NCBI RefSeq assembly: GCF_022496765.1
Contig: NZ_VANV01000035.1
Location: 1-41,310 of the forward strand
From: Acidaminobacter sp. JC074
GTDB taxonomy: Bacteria > Bacillota > Clostridia > Peptostreptococcales > Acidaminobacteraceae
Direction of reading: 5' to 3'
DNA length: 41,310 nucleotides
Shown: piece by piece, positions 1 to 7,751 of the stretch
Numbering within the stretch: position 1 is the first letter of the stretch
How the letters are laid out: the number at the start of each line of letters is the position of its first letter
Notes under the pieces: model-generated
Databases searched by the model: none
What the model saw: only the letters and a program-made list of their open reading frames with translations
What the model was told of the DNA's origin: nothing
Program-made: the position numbers and the translations under genes

Positions 1-129
1 ATAAGGTGCTTTAGTCTCATCCTTAATATCAGGCAACTTGATGTTCATAGCAATAAAGACGAGTAAAGAATAAATAATTTGATATAAAGATTGGATTAAT
101 TTAGTTAAATCTAGTATAATTTTAGGCAT
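1..129 (-). CDS. Partial hypothetical protein, N-terminal 43 residues
   Basis: An open frame begins with ATG at 129 and runs off the left edge without a stop. A GGAG ribosome site lies six bases before the ATG. The visible peptide has one hydrophobic stretch (about residues 14-28, LYQIIYSLLVFIAMN), suggesting a membrane anchor or signal, followed by a charged part. It is divergent from the sigma-54 activator at 294, so it may be that activator's target. I do not recognise the family, and an internal ATG at 48 is a less likely start because it has no ribosome site. Confidence 0.5.
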   Translation of the reverse strand, partial: MPKIILDLTKLIQSLYQIIYSLLVFIAMNIKLPDIKDETKAPY

Positions 130-293
130 AGCAAACTCCGTGTTTTTTAGTTGTTGTTTTTGTGTGGTGCTTAAATTATACAACGAAAACGGGAGGTTGC
201 TATATTTTTTTGAAAATATAGTAATTGCAATAGATTAAACAGTGTAACTACTGAAAGTAGTTTACGCTAGCTGACAATTATTAGGGAGGTTTT

Positions 294-1256
294 ATGAATA
301 TCCATGAGAAATATCATTTAAAAAGTAACAATCCTCAGTACTTGAAAATGCTTTATTACTGCGAAAAGGCAGCCAAGTCAAACTCTAATATCCTTTTGAT
401 AGGAGAATCAGGTGCCGGTAAAGAAGTGGCTGCAAAATATATACACTACTGCAGTCAGAGAAAAGACAGTCCACTGGTTTCTGTCAACTGTTCTTCTTAT
501 ACAGAATCACTGCTAGAATCTGAACTCTTTGGCTATGAAGAAGGGGCTTTTACAGGTGCCTTAAAATCTAAAAAAGGGATCATAGAAACAGCTGATAAAG
601 GGACCTTGTTTTTAGATGAAATCGGCGATTTGAGCCTTCTAACACAAATTAAGCTACTGAGGACAATAGAGAACAAGAAAATTCAACATATTGGTTCTAA
701 TGTTAAACACGACGTGGATTTTAGGTTGATTACTGCAACCAACATTGATCTGGCAGATGCAGTCACCAATCATAAGTTTAGAGAAGACTTCTTTTACAGA
801 ATATCAACCATTGTGATCAGGGTACCATCTCTTAGAGAAAGAAAAGAAGACCTTGAGGATTTAATTGACTACATGCTTAAAGAGAGTCAAAAGGAACATG
901 ACATAGAAGTGACAGGTATGTGCGATGAGGCAAAAGACTTCTTGATGAACTATTCCTATCCTGGTAATATTCGTGAACTCAAAAACCTTATAGATAGGAT
1001 GGTTGTTTTATCTGACAAGGGTATGATCACAAGAGACGGCCTGCCTATCATGCATTCAGTTAAGGCTACAAATCATACCAGCAATCATTTTCATTTTAAT
1101 GAAATCATTCCAATGAAAAAGTATAAAACTCAATCAGAAATCAAATACCTGACCTGGGTACTTAATCAATTCAACGGCAATATCTCAGATACTGCAAAAG
1201 CTTTAGAAGTGTCAACTAGGTATGTACAATACAAGGTTAAGGAGTTTAAACTATAA
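294..1256 (+). CDS. PspF-like sigma-54-dependent transcriptional activator
   Basis: This is an enhancer-binding protein that uses ATP hydrolysis to open promoters bound by sigma-54 RNA polymerase. The 320-residue protein starts almost directly with the AAA+ domain: Walker A GESGAGKE near residue 37, the sigma-54 contact loop GAFTGA near residue 85, Walker B GTLFLDEIGD near residue 104 and the arginine-finger segment FREDFFYRI. It ends in a Fis-type helix-turn-helix (NISDTAKALEVSTRYVQYKVK). There is no receiver, PAS or GAF sensor domain, so like PspF it would need a partner protein for control. GGGAGG precedes the ATG, and a strong hairpin terminator follows. Its target is not evident here: I found no convincing -24/-12 promoter next to it. 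It is the only gene in the window without an obvious link to iron or chemotaxis. Confidence 0.85.
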   Translation: MNIHEKYHLKSNNPQYLKMLYYCEKAAKSNSNILLIGESGAGKEVAAKYIHYCSQRKDSPLVSVNCSSYTESLLESELFGYEEGAFTGALKSKKGIIETADKGTLFLDEIGDLSLLTQIKLLRTIENKKIQHIGSNVKHDVDFRLITATNIDLADAVTNHKFREDFFYRISTIVIRVPSLRERKEDLEDLIDYMLKESQKEHDIEVTGMCDEAKDFLMNYSYPGNIRELKNLIDRMVVLSDKGMITRDGLPIMHSVKATNHTSNHFHFNEIIPMKKYKTQSEIKYLTWVLNQFNGNISDTAKALEVSTRYVQYKVKEFKL

Positions 1257-1288
1257 TTGAACATGATGATTTTGAATTATACGCAAAT

Positions 1289-1315
1289 AAAAGCCAGCAC
1301 TTTGTGCTAGCTTTT
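1289..1315. terminator. Bidirectional intrinsic terminator
   Basis: An AAAAGC-c-AGCAC arm pairs with GTGCT-a-GCTTTT around a TTT loop, with one C/A mismatch. A and T tracts on the two sides allow it to end both the rightward activator transcript and the leftward feo transcript. Confidence 0.8.
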
Positions 1316-1344
1316 ATTGTCTATATACTTATTAAATAAAGTTA

Positions 1345-1518
1345 TTACTTCTTATTTAATTCTAACTCTACTACATCGCAACTACAATTGTTCTTACTTA
1401 CTGTACCACTATGAGGACAACCAATGCATCTAACACCTTTTCTTTTTTCAATAACTATCTTAGTGATAGATAATCCCAATATTCCTAATATGATTAAACT
1501 AACAATTATATTTGCCAT
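1345..1518 (-). CDS. FeoB-associated Cys-rich membrane protein
   Basis: This 57-residue protein was found by translating the gap downstream of feoB. It has one N-terminal membrane helix (residues 2-22), a basic patch (EKRKGVR) and a cysteine cluster CIGC...CSC (C31, C34, C45, C47). That layout and its place directly after feoB match the FeoB-associated Cys-rich membrane protein family of Bacillota, a small accessory of the ferrous iron channel that may play the part of FeoC. AGGAG sits six bases before the ATG, and the gap to the feoB stop is only nine bases, so it is co-transcribed with feoB. The metal ligand role of the cysteines is inferred from the family. Confidence 0.85.
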   Translation of the reverse strand: MANIIVSLIILGILGLSITKIVIEKRKGVRCIGCPHSGTVSKNNCSCDVVELELNKK

Positions 1519-1527
1519 AATATTCTC

Positions 1528-3528
1528 CTAAGCTGTAGCTTTTAATTTATTAGCGGCTTTTTGGTCACCTTTTCTAACTAAAACAACCACAGCTCCAATC
1601 ATTAACGCAACTGCAACTAATCCAGGAACGAAACCAGTGCCAAAAGTACCTGTTGTAATAAGTGTACCAATTTGATAAGTTAAGAATGCTGCTACATAAC
1701 CCATACCAAACTGGAAGCCTATGCCTCCCCACAACCATTTCTTGTTCTCCATTTCAGAGTTCATCGCACCAATAGCTGCGAAACAAGGAGGGGTAAATAA
1801 GTTGAATACTAAATATGAAAGTGCAGCAACTGAAGTTAGGCCCATAACGCCTGCAACATCCGTAGCGCTACCAGTCATTTCTAACGCTTCTGTATCAATA
1901 AAGTTAGTAATACCATATACAACTGCTAAAGTACCAACAACGTTCTCTTTTGCAATAAAACCAGTGATTGCAGCTGCTGCTAATTGCCATACACCAAATC
2001 CTAATGGAATTAATAAGAATGCAAATGGTGATGAAATTGAAGCAAGGATACTAGTGTTTTCAGCACCTTCAGCAACTACTTGGAACTGCCAGTTAAATGT
2101 TTGCATGATTTGAACAGCAGCGTTACACAATAAGATAATTGTACCAGCTTTGATAATGAAAGCCTTACCTCTAGATAACATAGAGATAGTAGCACGTTTA
2201 ATGCTAGGCATTCTGTATTCTGGTAATTCCATGATAAAGAATTCTCTTGCATGCTTTTCGCCAGTAATTCTAACAACGATTAAAGCTCCTAAAATAATTA
2301 TGAAAATACCTAAGAAGTACATTGAAGTACCAACCCATGCCGCTTCGTTAAAGAAAGCGCCTGCAAATAAAGCGATAACAGGAAGCTTTGCACCACATGG
2401 CATAAATGGTGTTAACATTGCAGTTGTTCTTCTCTGTCTTTCATTCTTTATTGTTCTTGTTGCCATTACACCAGGGATTGCACAACCAGTACCAATAATC
2501 ATTGGAATAATTGACTTACCTGATAAACCAACTTTTTTAAAGAATCTATCCATAATTACAGCAACACGAGCCATATAACCACAATCTTCTAATAATGCAA
2601 GTAAGAAGAATAATACCATGATAAGTGGTAAGAAACCAACAACAGCACCAACACCACCAATGATACCATCAACTAAAATAGCATAAAGTACTGGAGATAC
2701 TGAGTCGCCTAGTGCTTCACCAACAGCTCCCTGGAATCCTTCTATCCATCCTACTAAAGTATCAGCAACTAATGGACCTACATGTGTTTGTGAAATTGAA
2801 AATACTGCCCACATAATTACGGCAAAGATAGGTAAACCTAACCACTTATGTGCTAAAATTCTATCTGCAGCATCTTGCGTCGTTTGAGAGCTTGACTTAG
2901 TTTTTCTATTCTCTACATCAGTAACAATCTTGTTTACAAATGAATATCTACTTTCATCTGAAGCTCTTACTGATTTTTCATCTGAATGATTAACATCTTT
3001 TGCGTCAAATGGAGCAGATTGTCCTTTTCCTAAGACTTCAACCGTCTTGCTGATCAGCTCATTCAAACCGTTATTTGAAGATTTCGTAGAAACTGTTTCT
3101 ATAACTGGACAACCTAAAGCCTTGCTTAACTTTTGAACATTGATTCTGTTCTCTTTCTTAACATTAAGGTCACTCTTGTTAAGTGCAACTACCACTGGAA
3201 TATCAAGTTCTAATAATTGTGTTGTAAAAAACAAAGATCTTGATAGATTTGTAGCATCAACAATGTTTACAATCACATCAGGATTTTCGTTTTTAACGAA
3301 ATCTCTAGTGATGTTCTCTTCCGATGTAAATGGTGACATCGAATATGCACCTGGCAAGTCAACTGCAACAATATCTCTAGCTGTACTGTTTAAACTTGAC
3401 TTAATAGGTCCTTCTTTTTTTTCTATGGTAACACCAGCCCAGTTACCTACTTTTTCAATCTTACCAGTGATGGCATTGAACAAAGTTGTCTTTCCACTAT
3501 TGGGATTTCCCGTAAGTGCAATTTTCAT
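1528..3528 (-). CDS. feoB: Ferrous iron transporter FeoB
   Basis: FeoB is the GTP-dependent Fe(II) importer of the cytoplasmic membrane. The N-terminal G domain shows GNPNSGKTT (7-15), DLPGAYS (57-63) and NKSD (about 116-119), followed by the helical insertion domain and then the polytopic membrane region with two gate repeats; GTGCAIPGVMATR carries the cysteine thought to take part in Fe(II) passage. At 666 residues it is a normal FeoB. AGGAGGG stands four bases before the ATG. The gene lies after the feoA terminator hairpin and has its own candidate operator (3571-3588) upstream, so it may be transcribed both by read-through from the regulator-feoA unit and from its own promoter. The FeoB-associated small protein follows. 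Confidence 0.97.
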   Translation of the reverse strand: MKIALTGNPNSGKTTLFNAITGKIEKVGNWAGVTIEKKEGPIKSSLNSTARDIVAVDLPGAYSMSPFTSEENITRDFVKNENPDVIVNIVDATNLSRSLFFTTQLLELDIPVVVALNKSDLNVKKENRINVQKLSKALGCPVIETVSTKSSNNGLNELISKTVEVLGKGQSAPFDAKDVNHSDEKSVRASDESRYSFVNKIVTDVENRKTKSSSQTTQDAADRILAHKWLGLPIFAVIMWAVFSISQTHVGPLVADTLVGWIEGFQGAVGEALGDSVSPVLYAILVDGIIGGVGAVVGFLPLIMVLFFLLALLEDCGYMARVAVIMDRFFKKVGLSGKSIIPMIIGTGCAIPGVMATRTIKNERQRRTTAMLTPFMPCGAKLPVIALFAGAFFNEAAWVGTSMYFLGIFIIILGALIVVRITGEKHAREFFIMELPEYRMPSIKRATISMLSRGKAFIIKAGTIILLCNAAVQIMQTFNWQFQVVAEGAENTSILASISSPFAFLLIPLGFGVWQLAAAAITGFIAKENVVGTLAVVYGITNFIDTEALEMTGSATDVAGVMGLTSVAALSYLVFNLFTPPCFAAIGAMNSEMENKKWLWGGIGFQFGMGYVAAFLTYQIGTLITTGTFGTGFVPGLVAVALMIGAVVVLVRKGDQKAANKLKATA

Positions 3529-3570
3529 AATTCCCTCCTATAACCTCATATAAATGATAACATCTATCAC

Positions 3571-3588
3571 AGTTAACCGCAGTTAACT
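3571..3588. promoter_or_regulatory. Candidate DtxR-family operator upstream of feoB
   Basis: AGTTAACCGCAGTTAACT is an exact inverted repeat of AGTTAAC around CGCA, located 43 bases before the feoB start. A near copy (AGTTACC-CTGA-GTTAACA) lies at 4326-4343 on the promoter of the DtxR-family gene, which makes that protein the likely binder. It differs from the Fur boxes elsewhere in the window. Confidence 0.6.
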
Positions 3589-3602
3589 TTTGATTCAAAA
3601 TA

Positions 3603-3626
3603 AAAAGCTATATTTTAATAGCTTTT
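3603..3626 (-). terminator. Hairpin terminator or attenuator after feoA
   Basis: A nine-base stem AAAAGCTAT/ATAGCTTTT with a six-base loop overlaps the feoA stop codon and is followed by a U-rich tail on the minus strand. It separates feoA from feoB, so it may reduce rather than abolish read-through. Confidence 0.6.
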
Positions 3627-3892
3627 GCTAGTTCAGTATCAATACTGTACCTAGCGTCTTTAACAGATATTACAAAATTATCTGCTAACCTTGAAATAAC
3701 AACGACTTTCTCACCTGGATAACACCCCAAGGTGAATAGAAAATTCTCAATTTCACTATCGTTAGTCTTTATATCTTTTATTTCATAAATAGTATTAATT
3801 TTTGCTCTTGATAGGTCTGATATTTTGCCATTCTTTTCATCTGATTTTGCCATCTTCTTAAAAATGCCTTTTGTAAAAAAAGTATTTTCCAT
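3608..3892 (-). CDS. feoA: FeoA family protein
   Basis: This small cytoplasmic SH3-like protein assists FeoB. The 94-residue form begins at ATG 3892, two bases after the regulator's stop codon, behind a GGAGGAGG ribosome site; an upstream in-frame ATG at 3922 lies inside the regulator gene and lacks such a site. The typical FeoA beta-barrel pattern is visible in the segment FLFTLGCYPGEKVVVISR and in the C-terminal ISVKDARYSIDTELAKAI. It has a longer N-terminal extension than a minimal 75-residue FeoA. It is translationally coupled to the DtxR-family gene, so regulator and FeoA are made together. Confidence 0.88.
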   Translation of the reverse strand: MENTFFTKGIFKKMAKSDEKNGKISDLSRAKINTIYEIKDIKTNDSEIENFLFTLGCYPGEKVVVISRLADNFVISVKDARYSIDTELAKAIKI

Positions 3893-3893
3893 A

Positions 3894-4292
3894 TCATTCC
3901 TCCTCCAACTCAGAAACCTCAATATGCTTTTCTTCCAGATATTTTCTTATACACTCTAGCATATTTTCAGAAATTATGTGTTCCATTCTGCATGCATTGT
4001 CTGCAGCTTCTTGATCAGATAATTTCAAAGACTCCTTTAAATAAAGCGAAATCATCCTATGATTATAATATATTTGTTTTGATAACTCTAAACCTTTAGG
4101 CGTTAAAGTTATTGTACCATAAGTTTCTTTGTGAATAAGACCTTTCTCTTTTAAGAGTTTCATAGCTTTTGAAACACTTGCCTTTGAAACACCAAGTTTT
4201 TTCGCTACATCAGTACCATGTGCATGTCCATGACTCTTTTCAAGAATGTATACTGTCTCTAAATACATTTCTGCGGATTCATTATAAGACAT
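3894..4292 (-). CDS. DtxR/MntR-family metal-dependent transcriptional regulator
   Basis: This is a metal-responsive repressor expected to sense Fe(II) or Mn(II) and control the feo genes. The 132-residue protein has the N-terminal winged helix (SAEMYLETVYILEKSHG, then GTDVAKKLGVSKASVSKAMKLL) and the dimerisation/metal domain with the signature residues in AADNACRMEHIISENMLECI, where Cys, Glu and His are the usual metal ligands. It lacks the SH3 domain of full DtxR and is MntR-sized. The start is ATG 4292 with AAAGGAG six bases upstream; an in-frame ATG further up falls on a Fur-like box. It is the first gene of the regulator-feoA unit. Both a DtxR-type palindrome and a Fur-like box lie in its leader. 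Confidence 0.9.
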   Translation of the reverse strand: MSYNESAEMYLETVYILEKSHGHAHGTDVAKKLGVSKASVSKAMKLLKEKGLIHKETYGTITLTPKGLELSKQIYYNHRMISLYLKESLKLSDQEAADNACRMEHIISENMLECIRKYLEEKHIEVSELEEE

Positions 4293-4307
4293 GTATACTC
4301 CTTTCAA

Positions 4308-4377
4308 AATGAGAATCATTCGCAAAGTTACCCTGAGTTAACAAAGTTATTATAGCCCCATATAGATATTTTGTCAA
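4308..4377 (-). promoter_or_regulatory. Promoter, DtxR-type operator and Fur-like box of the regulator-feoA unit
   Basis: On the minus strand TTGACA (4372-4377), a 17-base spacer and TATAAT (4349-4354) form a consensus promoter. The palindrome AGTTACC-CTGA-GTTAACA (4326-4343) covers the expected transcription start, a typical repression position. AATGAGAATCATT (4308-4320), a Fur-like sequence, follows in the leader. This suggests dual control by the DtxR-family protein and Fur. Confidence 0.75.
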
Positions 4378-4588
4378 TATATTTTCAACATTTCTTAGTA
4401 ATATACTCGCAAAAATCAATTGAGAGTAAAACTAGTGAAAACCATTCAAATTTCAACATATTTATCGATACACATTTTCAAAATTGCAACGATTACATAA
4501 TTGTATCGACTAGCACACCAAAGTTTTGCCTGCCATCACTCGCCTTTATGACATATATTTCACAATATATAGTTTGCTACTTTGTTCG
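4378..4588. other. AT-rich intergenic spacer
   Basis: This is the remainder of the 350-base divergent gap between the DtxR-family gene and the ATP-grasp gene. It holds no convincing gene, RNA or repeat beyond the two promoters listed separately; a TTG-started open frame here has no ribosome site and a composition like random AT-rich DNA. Confidence 0.6.
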
Positions 4589-4638
4589 TTGACAAAAATA
4601 AAATTTGAATATACAATTTTAATTGATAATCATTATCA
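4589..4638 (+). promoter_or_regulatory. Promoter with Fur box for the ATP-grasp/NifX-like pair
   Basis: TTGACA (4589-4594), a 17-base spacer and TACAAT (4612-4617) form a strong promoter. The perfect inverted repeat TGATAATCATTATCA (4624-4638), matching the classic Fur box, covers the start of transcription. The AGGAGG ribosome site follows directly. Confidence 0.85.
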
Positions 4639-4650
4639 TAAGGAGGTTGC

Positions 4651-5505
4651 ATGAAAAAAAGAATAACGATTCTAGTTAGTGAATATTATCGAATAAATCA
4701 ACATGTAGATGATCTCACTTTAAAGAAAGCTCTATTAAAAGAAAACTATTATGTTGATATTATCAACTGGGATAATAAAGAATATGATTTTGAGAAATCA
4801 GATTTGGTTATTATTCGTTCTTGTTGGGATTATGATCAACGTGTAGATGAGTTTCTTGAAACAATGCAAGGTATTAGCTCAAAAACCAAGTTAATTAATC
4901 CCCTATCTACAATAATAGAAAACAGCAGCAAACTATATCTCCATGATTTATCAATTAAAGGAATCCCTATTGTTCAAACAGAATTCCTATTTAGTCCTAA
5001 TGACATAGCATCAGCTCTAGATAACATTAGTACAGAAATGGTAATATTAAAACCAACAGTTAGTGCAAGTGGAAGAAATACTTTTCGTTTTAGTAAAGAT
5101 GATCCTGATCTTATCATGTATTCTAGTCGCATCTTAGAAGAATCTTCTGCCATGTTACAGCCTTACATTGACTCGATTGAAACTTCTGGTGAAAAATCCA
5201 CTGTTGTTATCAATAACGAGATAGTTTTTACAATGAATAAAATACCTGCTGAAGGTAATTTTCTTGTTCATACACATCATGGTGGTCAATATATACCAGA
5301 CAAAGTAGATGCAAGTGACATGGCTTTTATTCAAAAAATCATCTCTAACCTACCTGACGAAACGGCCTATGTTAGAATTGATTACTTGCATAAGGAAAAC
5401 AATCCCTTATTATTAGAACTGGAAATGATTGAACCTAACCTTTACTTACATAAAAATCCTATAGGTCTTAGTCATTTAGTTAACTATATCAAACAAGCTT
5501 TATAA
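4651..5505 (+). CDS. ATP-grasp ligase, DcsG/glutathione-synthetase-like
   Basis: ATP-grasp enzymes join a carboxylate to an amine or thiol through an acyl phosphate. The 284-residue protein resembles the family of DcsG-type (O-ureido-D-serine cyclo-ligase-like) proteins: an N-terminal sub-domain with DLVIIRSCWDYDQRVDEFL (about 51-69), the central lysine region MVILKPTVSASGRNTF (about 130-145) for ATP, and the C-terminal metal-binding segment LLLELEMIEPNLYLHKNP (about 253-270) supplying Glu, Glu and Asn. It starts behind AGGAGG and is the first gene after a perfect Fur box, so it is made under iron starvation. The substrate is unknown; a small amino-acid-derived metallophore or thiol is a possible product. 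The NifX-like gene follows 11 bases later in the same unit. Confidence 0.75.
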   Translation: MKKRITILVSEYYRINQHVDDLTLKKALLKENYYVDIINWDNKEYDFEKSDLVIIRSCWDYDQRVDEFLETMQGISSKTKLINPLSTIIENSSKLYLHDLSIKGIPIVQTEFLFSPNDIASALDNISTEMVILKPTVSASGRNTFRFSKDDPDLIMYSSRILEESSAMLQPYIDSIETSGEKSTVVINNEIVFTMNKIPAEGNFLVHTHHGGQYIPDKVDASDMAFIQKIISNLPDETAYVRIDYLHKENNPLLLELEMIEPNLYLHKNPIGLSHLVNYIKQAL

Positions 5506-5516
5506 AGGAGAAAAAG

Positions 5517-5864
5517 ATGAAAATAGCATTACCTACTAGTAACAATTCTGTAGACGGTCATTTTGGACATTGTGAATATTTTACTGTTTATAAAGTAAAC
5601 ACAGATACTAAACTTATTATAGAAGAAAGTAGAATTGAGGCACCTAAAGGATGTGGCTGCCGATCAAATATTGCAAGTGTCTTGGCTTCAGAGAATGTAA
5701 AAGTCCTCTTAACAAACAACCTTGGCGGCAACGCACTTAGTAAACTCACTAAAGAATCTATTGAAGTAATAAGAGGGTGTTCTGGAAGCGTAGAAGAAGT
5801 TGCAAAGGCCTGGCTTAAGGGTCAAGTTAAAGACAGCATCTTTCCATGTATTGACCACGAATAA
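5517..5864 (+). CDS. NifX/NafY/NifB-C-terminal-like iron-cofactor-binding family protein
   Basis: This 115-residue protein belongs to the dinitrogenase iron-molybdenum cofactor biosynthesis fold, a ribonuclease-H-like domain that carries iron-sulfur or cofactor precursors. Typical marks are the start MKIALPTSNNSVDGHFGHCEYF, here written as residues 1-10 MKIALPTSNN and the HFGHC at about 15-19, the later LLTNNLGGNAL segment and the RGCSGSVEEVAKAWLKG tail. It also has a CGC pair in KGCGCRSNIA (about 45-47). Many such genes in anaerobes are unconnected to nitrogen fixation. Here it is Fur-controlled through the upstream gene, and the window also encodes a nitrogenase-like complex, so a role in carrying iron or a cofactor for that complex is possible but unproven. 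Confidence 0.8.
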   Translation: MKIALPTSNNSVDGHFGHCEYFTVYKVNTDTKLIIEESRIEAPKGCGCRSNIASVLASENVKVLLTNNLGGNALSKLTKESIEVIRGCSGSVEEVAKAWLKGQVKDSIFPCIDHE

Positions 5865-5893
5865 AGAAGCGGTTTTTAAACCGCTTCTTTATT
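5860..5893. terminator. Strong bidirectional terminator
   Basis: A 16-base perfect stem from AATAAAGAAGCGG to CCGCTTCTTTATT with a tiny loop separates the convergent NifX-like and chemotaxis genes and has A/T tracts on both sides. Confidence 0.9.
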
Positions 5894-5931
5894 GTCTTGT
5901 ATTATATATGTTTCGTAAAAAGTTCATCCTT

Positions 5932-7650
5932 TTAAATCTTAAACTTAAACACCTCTCGTCTTAAATTACTTACATGATCTTTGGTAACAGAAGAATGTGA
6001 AGCTAGCTCAAACATTGATGCAAGCTGTTGCTGTGCTGATGCAGATATCTCTTCTGTTGAAGCTGAAGCATCTTCTGTTAATCTCGAAATATCTTCTACA
6101 GCAGAATAAATATCCTCATTACTTACATTAATCTGATGTGAATAATCCTTAACTATATTTACATGTGACATAAGCTTATTAATTTCCGATGATGTTTCGT
6201 CAAAAATGAGAGTTGTATTTTTTATTGATTCATTCTGGTCATCAACAATTTCTAATACTTCACTAATTATACCAACACTATTTTGTGACTTGCATTGGAT
6301 ATTTTGTATTAGATTACTTATGTTATTTGTTGCTCTAGATGTTTCCTCAGCTAAACCTCTTATTTCATCAGCAACAACCGCAAAACCTCGACCGGCTTCA
6401 CCTGCTCTAGCAGCTTCAATACTTGCGTTTAAAGCTAGTAAATTAGTTTGCTCAGAAATATTATCTATCAAGGCTACAATAGATTCAGCATTATTGGCAT
6501 AAGCATTCATTTCCATAATAGCACTATTAACTTCCTTTGTCTTCAGATTGTTAGCTTTAGTCTTTAGGTTTAAGTTGCTCATTATTTCTTGACCTTTGAT
6601 ACTCATTTCAGTTGCATTTTCAGAACTCTTAAAAGCACTTTGTATTGCATCATTACTATTTCTAACGATATCAGCAAGCATTTCTACTTTATTTGATATG
6701 ATACTCGTTGATGAGACTTGTGATGAAGCCCCTATTGCTACTTGTTCTATTGATTTAGAAATTTCAGATGTTGCAATATTGGCATCTTTTGCGATGTTTG
6801 CTACTGACTCTGTTGATACTTCAACTTCACCTACAACATTTGTCACATTATTGATTAAATACTGAAAATCAGTCTTCATTTTTAACAGAGAATGTGATAG
6901 TTCTCCGATTTCATCTTTTCTTGTGACTAACTCATCAGGTACATCCGTTTTTAAATCCCCAGCAGCCATCAATTTCAAATGATCTCCAATTTTTCTTAAT
7001 GGCGTTACAACACCTGAAGTGATAATAAGGGCAATAACCACTGATACGATTGCAACAAGTATACCACTAATAATTAAACCTGACTTTGTCACGTTCATCA
7101 AGGAAACCGCCGTATCATTTCTTTCTTCAATTAATACTTGCTCCATTGCCACACTCTGCGCAATAATTGACCTAAAATGGTCCATTGAAGCTTTACCATA
7201 TGCCTCTTTTTCATCTGCAATAATCTGATCCATAGTCATAGAACCTTGATTAACTTGTCTTCTTTTGTCAATACTTGTGTTGGCTATGGATATCCATTCT
7301 TCAGCTGCATCCCTAGCTTCTTTTAGTAGTGTCTGTTGCTCTGGGTTATCACTGGTTAACTTTGTTACTGCTACAATGTTTTCTTCAAAAGCTGCCATGC
7401 CTCCTTCGAAGGGCTCTAAGAAAGATTCATCACCTGTTAACGCAAAGCCTCTCTGACCAGTCTCCATATTAATCATGGATTCTAATGAGGCATCTAATAA
7501 GTCTAAGACCTTATATGTATGTATGTTCCAATTATTTGCTTCCTCAAATGCAATGATGTTATAGTTTGAAAACAATATAATACCTATCATCATCATAAGT
7601 ATTAAACCAAATCCTAAAAAAAGCTTTATTCTTACTCTTAAATTTTTCAT
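5932..7650 (-). CDS. Methyl-accepting chemotaxis protein with CHASE3 sensor
   Basis: This is a 572-residue membrane chemoreceptor. A first membrane helix lies at about residues 9-28, followed by an extracytoplasmic CHASE3 sensor domain recognisable by METGQRGFALTGDESFLEPF (about 57-76). A second membrane helix is at about 190-212, then a HAMP linker (VVTPLRKIGDHLKLMAAGDL) and the cytoplasmic signalling domain with the conserved hairpin tip ISEQTNLLALNASIEAARAG and GRGFAVVADEIRGLAEE. It would relay an unknown signal to CheA/CheW, so the organism is motile. An AAAGGA ribosome site precedes the ATG. It stands alone between a terminator and the methyltransferase gene, with no Fur box, so a link to iron sensing rests only on position. 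Confidence 0.95.
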   Translation of the reverse strand: MKNLRVRIKLFLGFGLILMMMIGIILFSNYNIIAFEEANNWNIHTYKVLDLLDASLESMINMETGQRGFALTGDESFLEPFEGGMAAFEENIVAVTKLTSDNPEQQTLLKEARDAAEEWISIANTSIDKRRQVNQGSMTMDQIIADEKEAYGKASMDHFRSIIAQSVAMEQVLIEERNDTAVSLMNVTKSGLIISGILVAIVSVVIALIITSGVVTPLRKIGDHLKLMAAGDLKTDVPDELVTRKDEIGELSHSLLKMKTDFQYLINNVTNVVGEVEVSTESVANIAKDANIATSEISKSIEQVAIGASSQVSSTSIISNKVEMLADIVRNSNDAIQSAFKSSENATEMSIKGQEIMSNLNLKTKANNLKTKEVNSAIMEMNAYANNAESIVALIDNISEQTNLLALNASIEAARAGEAGRGFAVVADEIRGLAEETSRATNNISNLIQNIQCKSQNSVGIISEVLEIVDDQNESIKNTTLIFDETSSEINKLMSHVNIVKDYSHQINVSNEDIYSAVEDISRLTEDASASTEEISASAQQQLASMFELASHSSVTKDHVSNLRREVFKFKI

Positions 7651-7751
7651 TTATTCATCCTTTCTGACTAAATCTATCATCTCTTTACCCTTTGACATAA
7701 AACTTAATCATTTTCCATTTCTTTGTTTACTAATATAGTGCATATGCAATT

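Noticed and set aside
127..145. Possible sigma-54 promoter on the minus strand (CACG-GAGT-TTGCT)
   Set aside because: The -12 part fits, but the essential GG of the -24 element is AA, and the site coincides with the ribosome site of the left-hand ORF.
1721..2578. Open frames opposite feoB
   Set aside because: They are antisense shadows of the conserved FeoB coding frame with no ribosome sites.
4371..4592. Open frame on the plus strand in the feo/ATP-grasp gap
   Set aside because: It needs a TTG start, has no ribosome site, covers the promoter region and has a composition like random AT-rich DNA.
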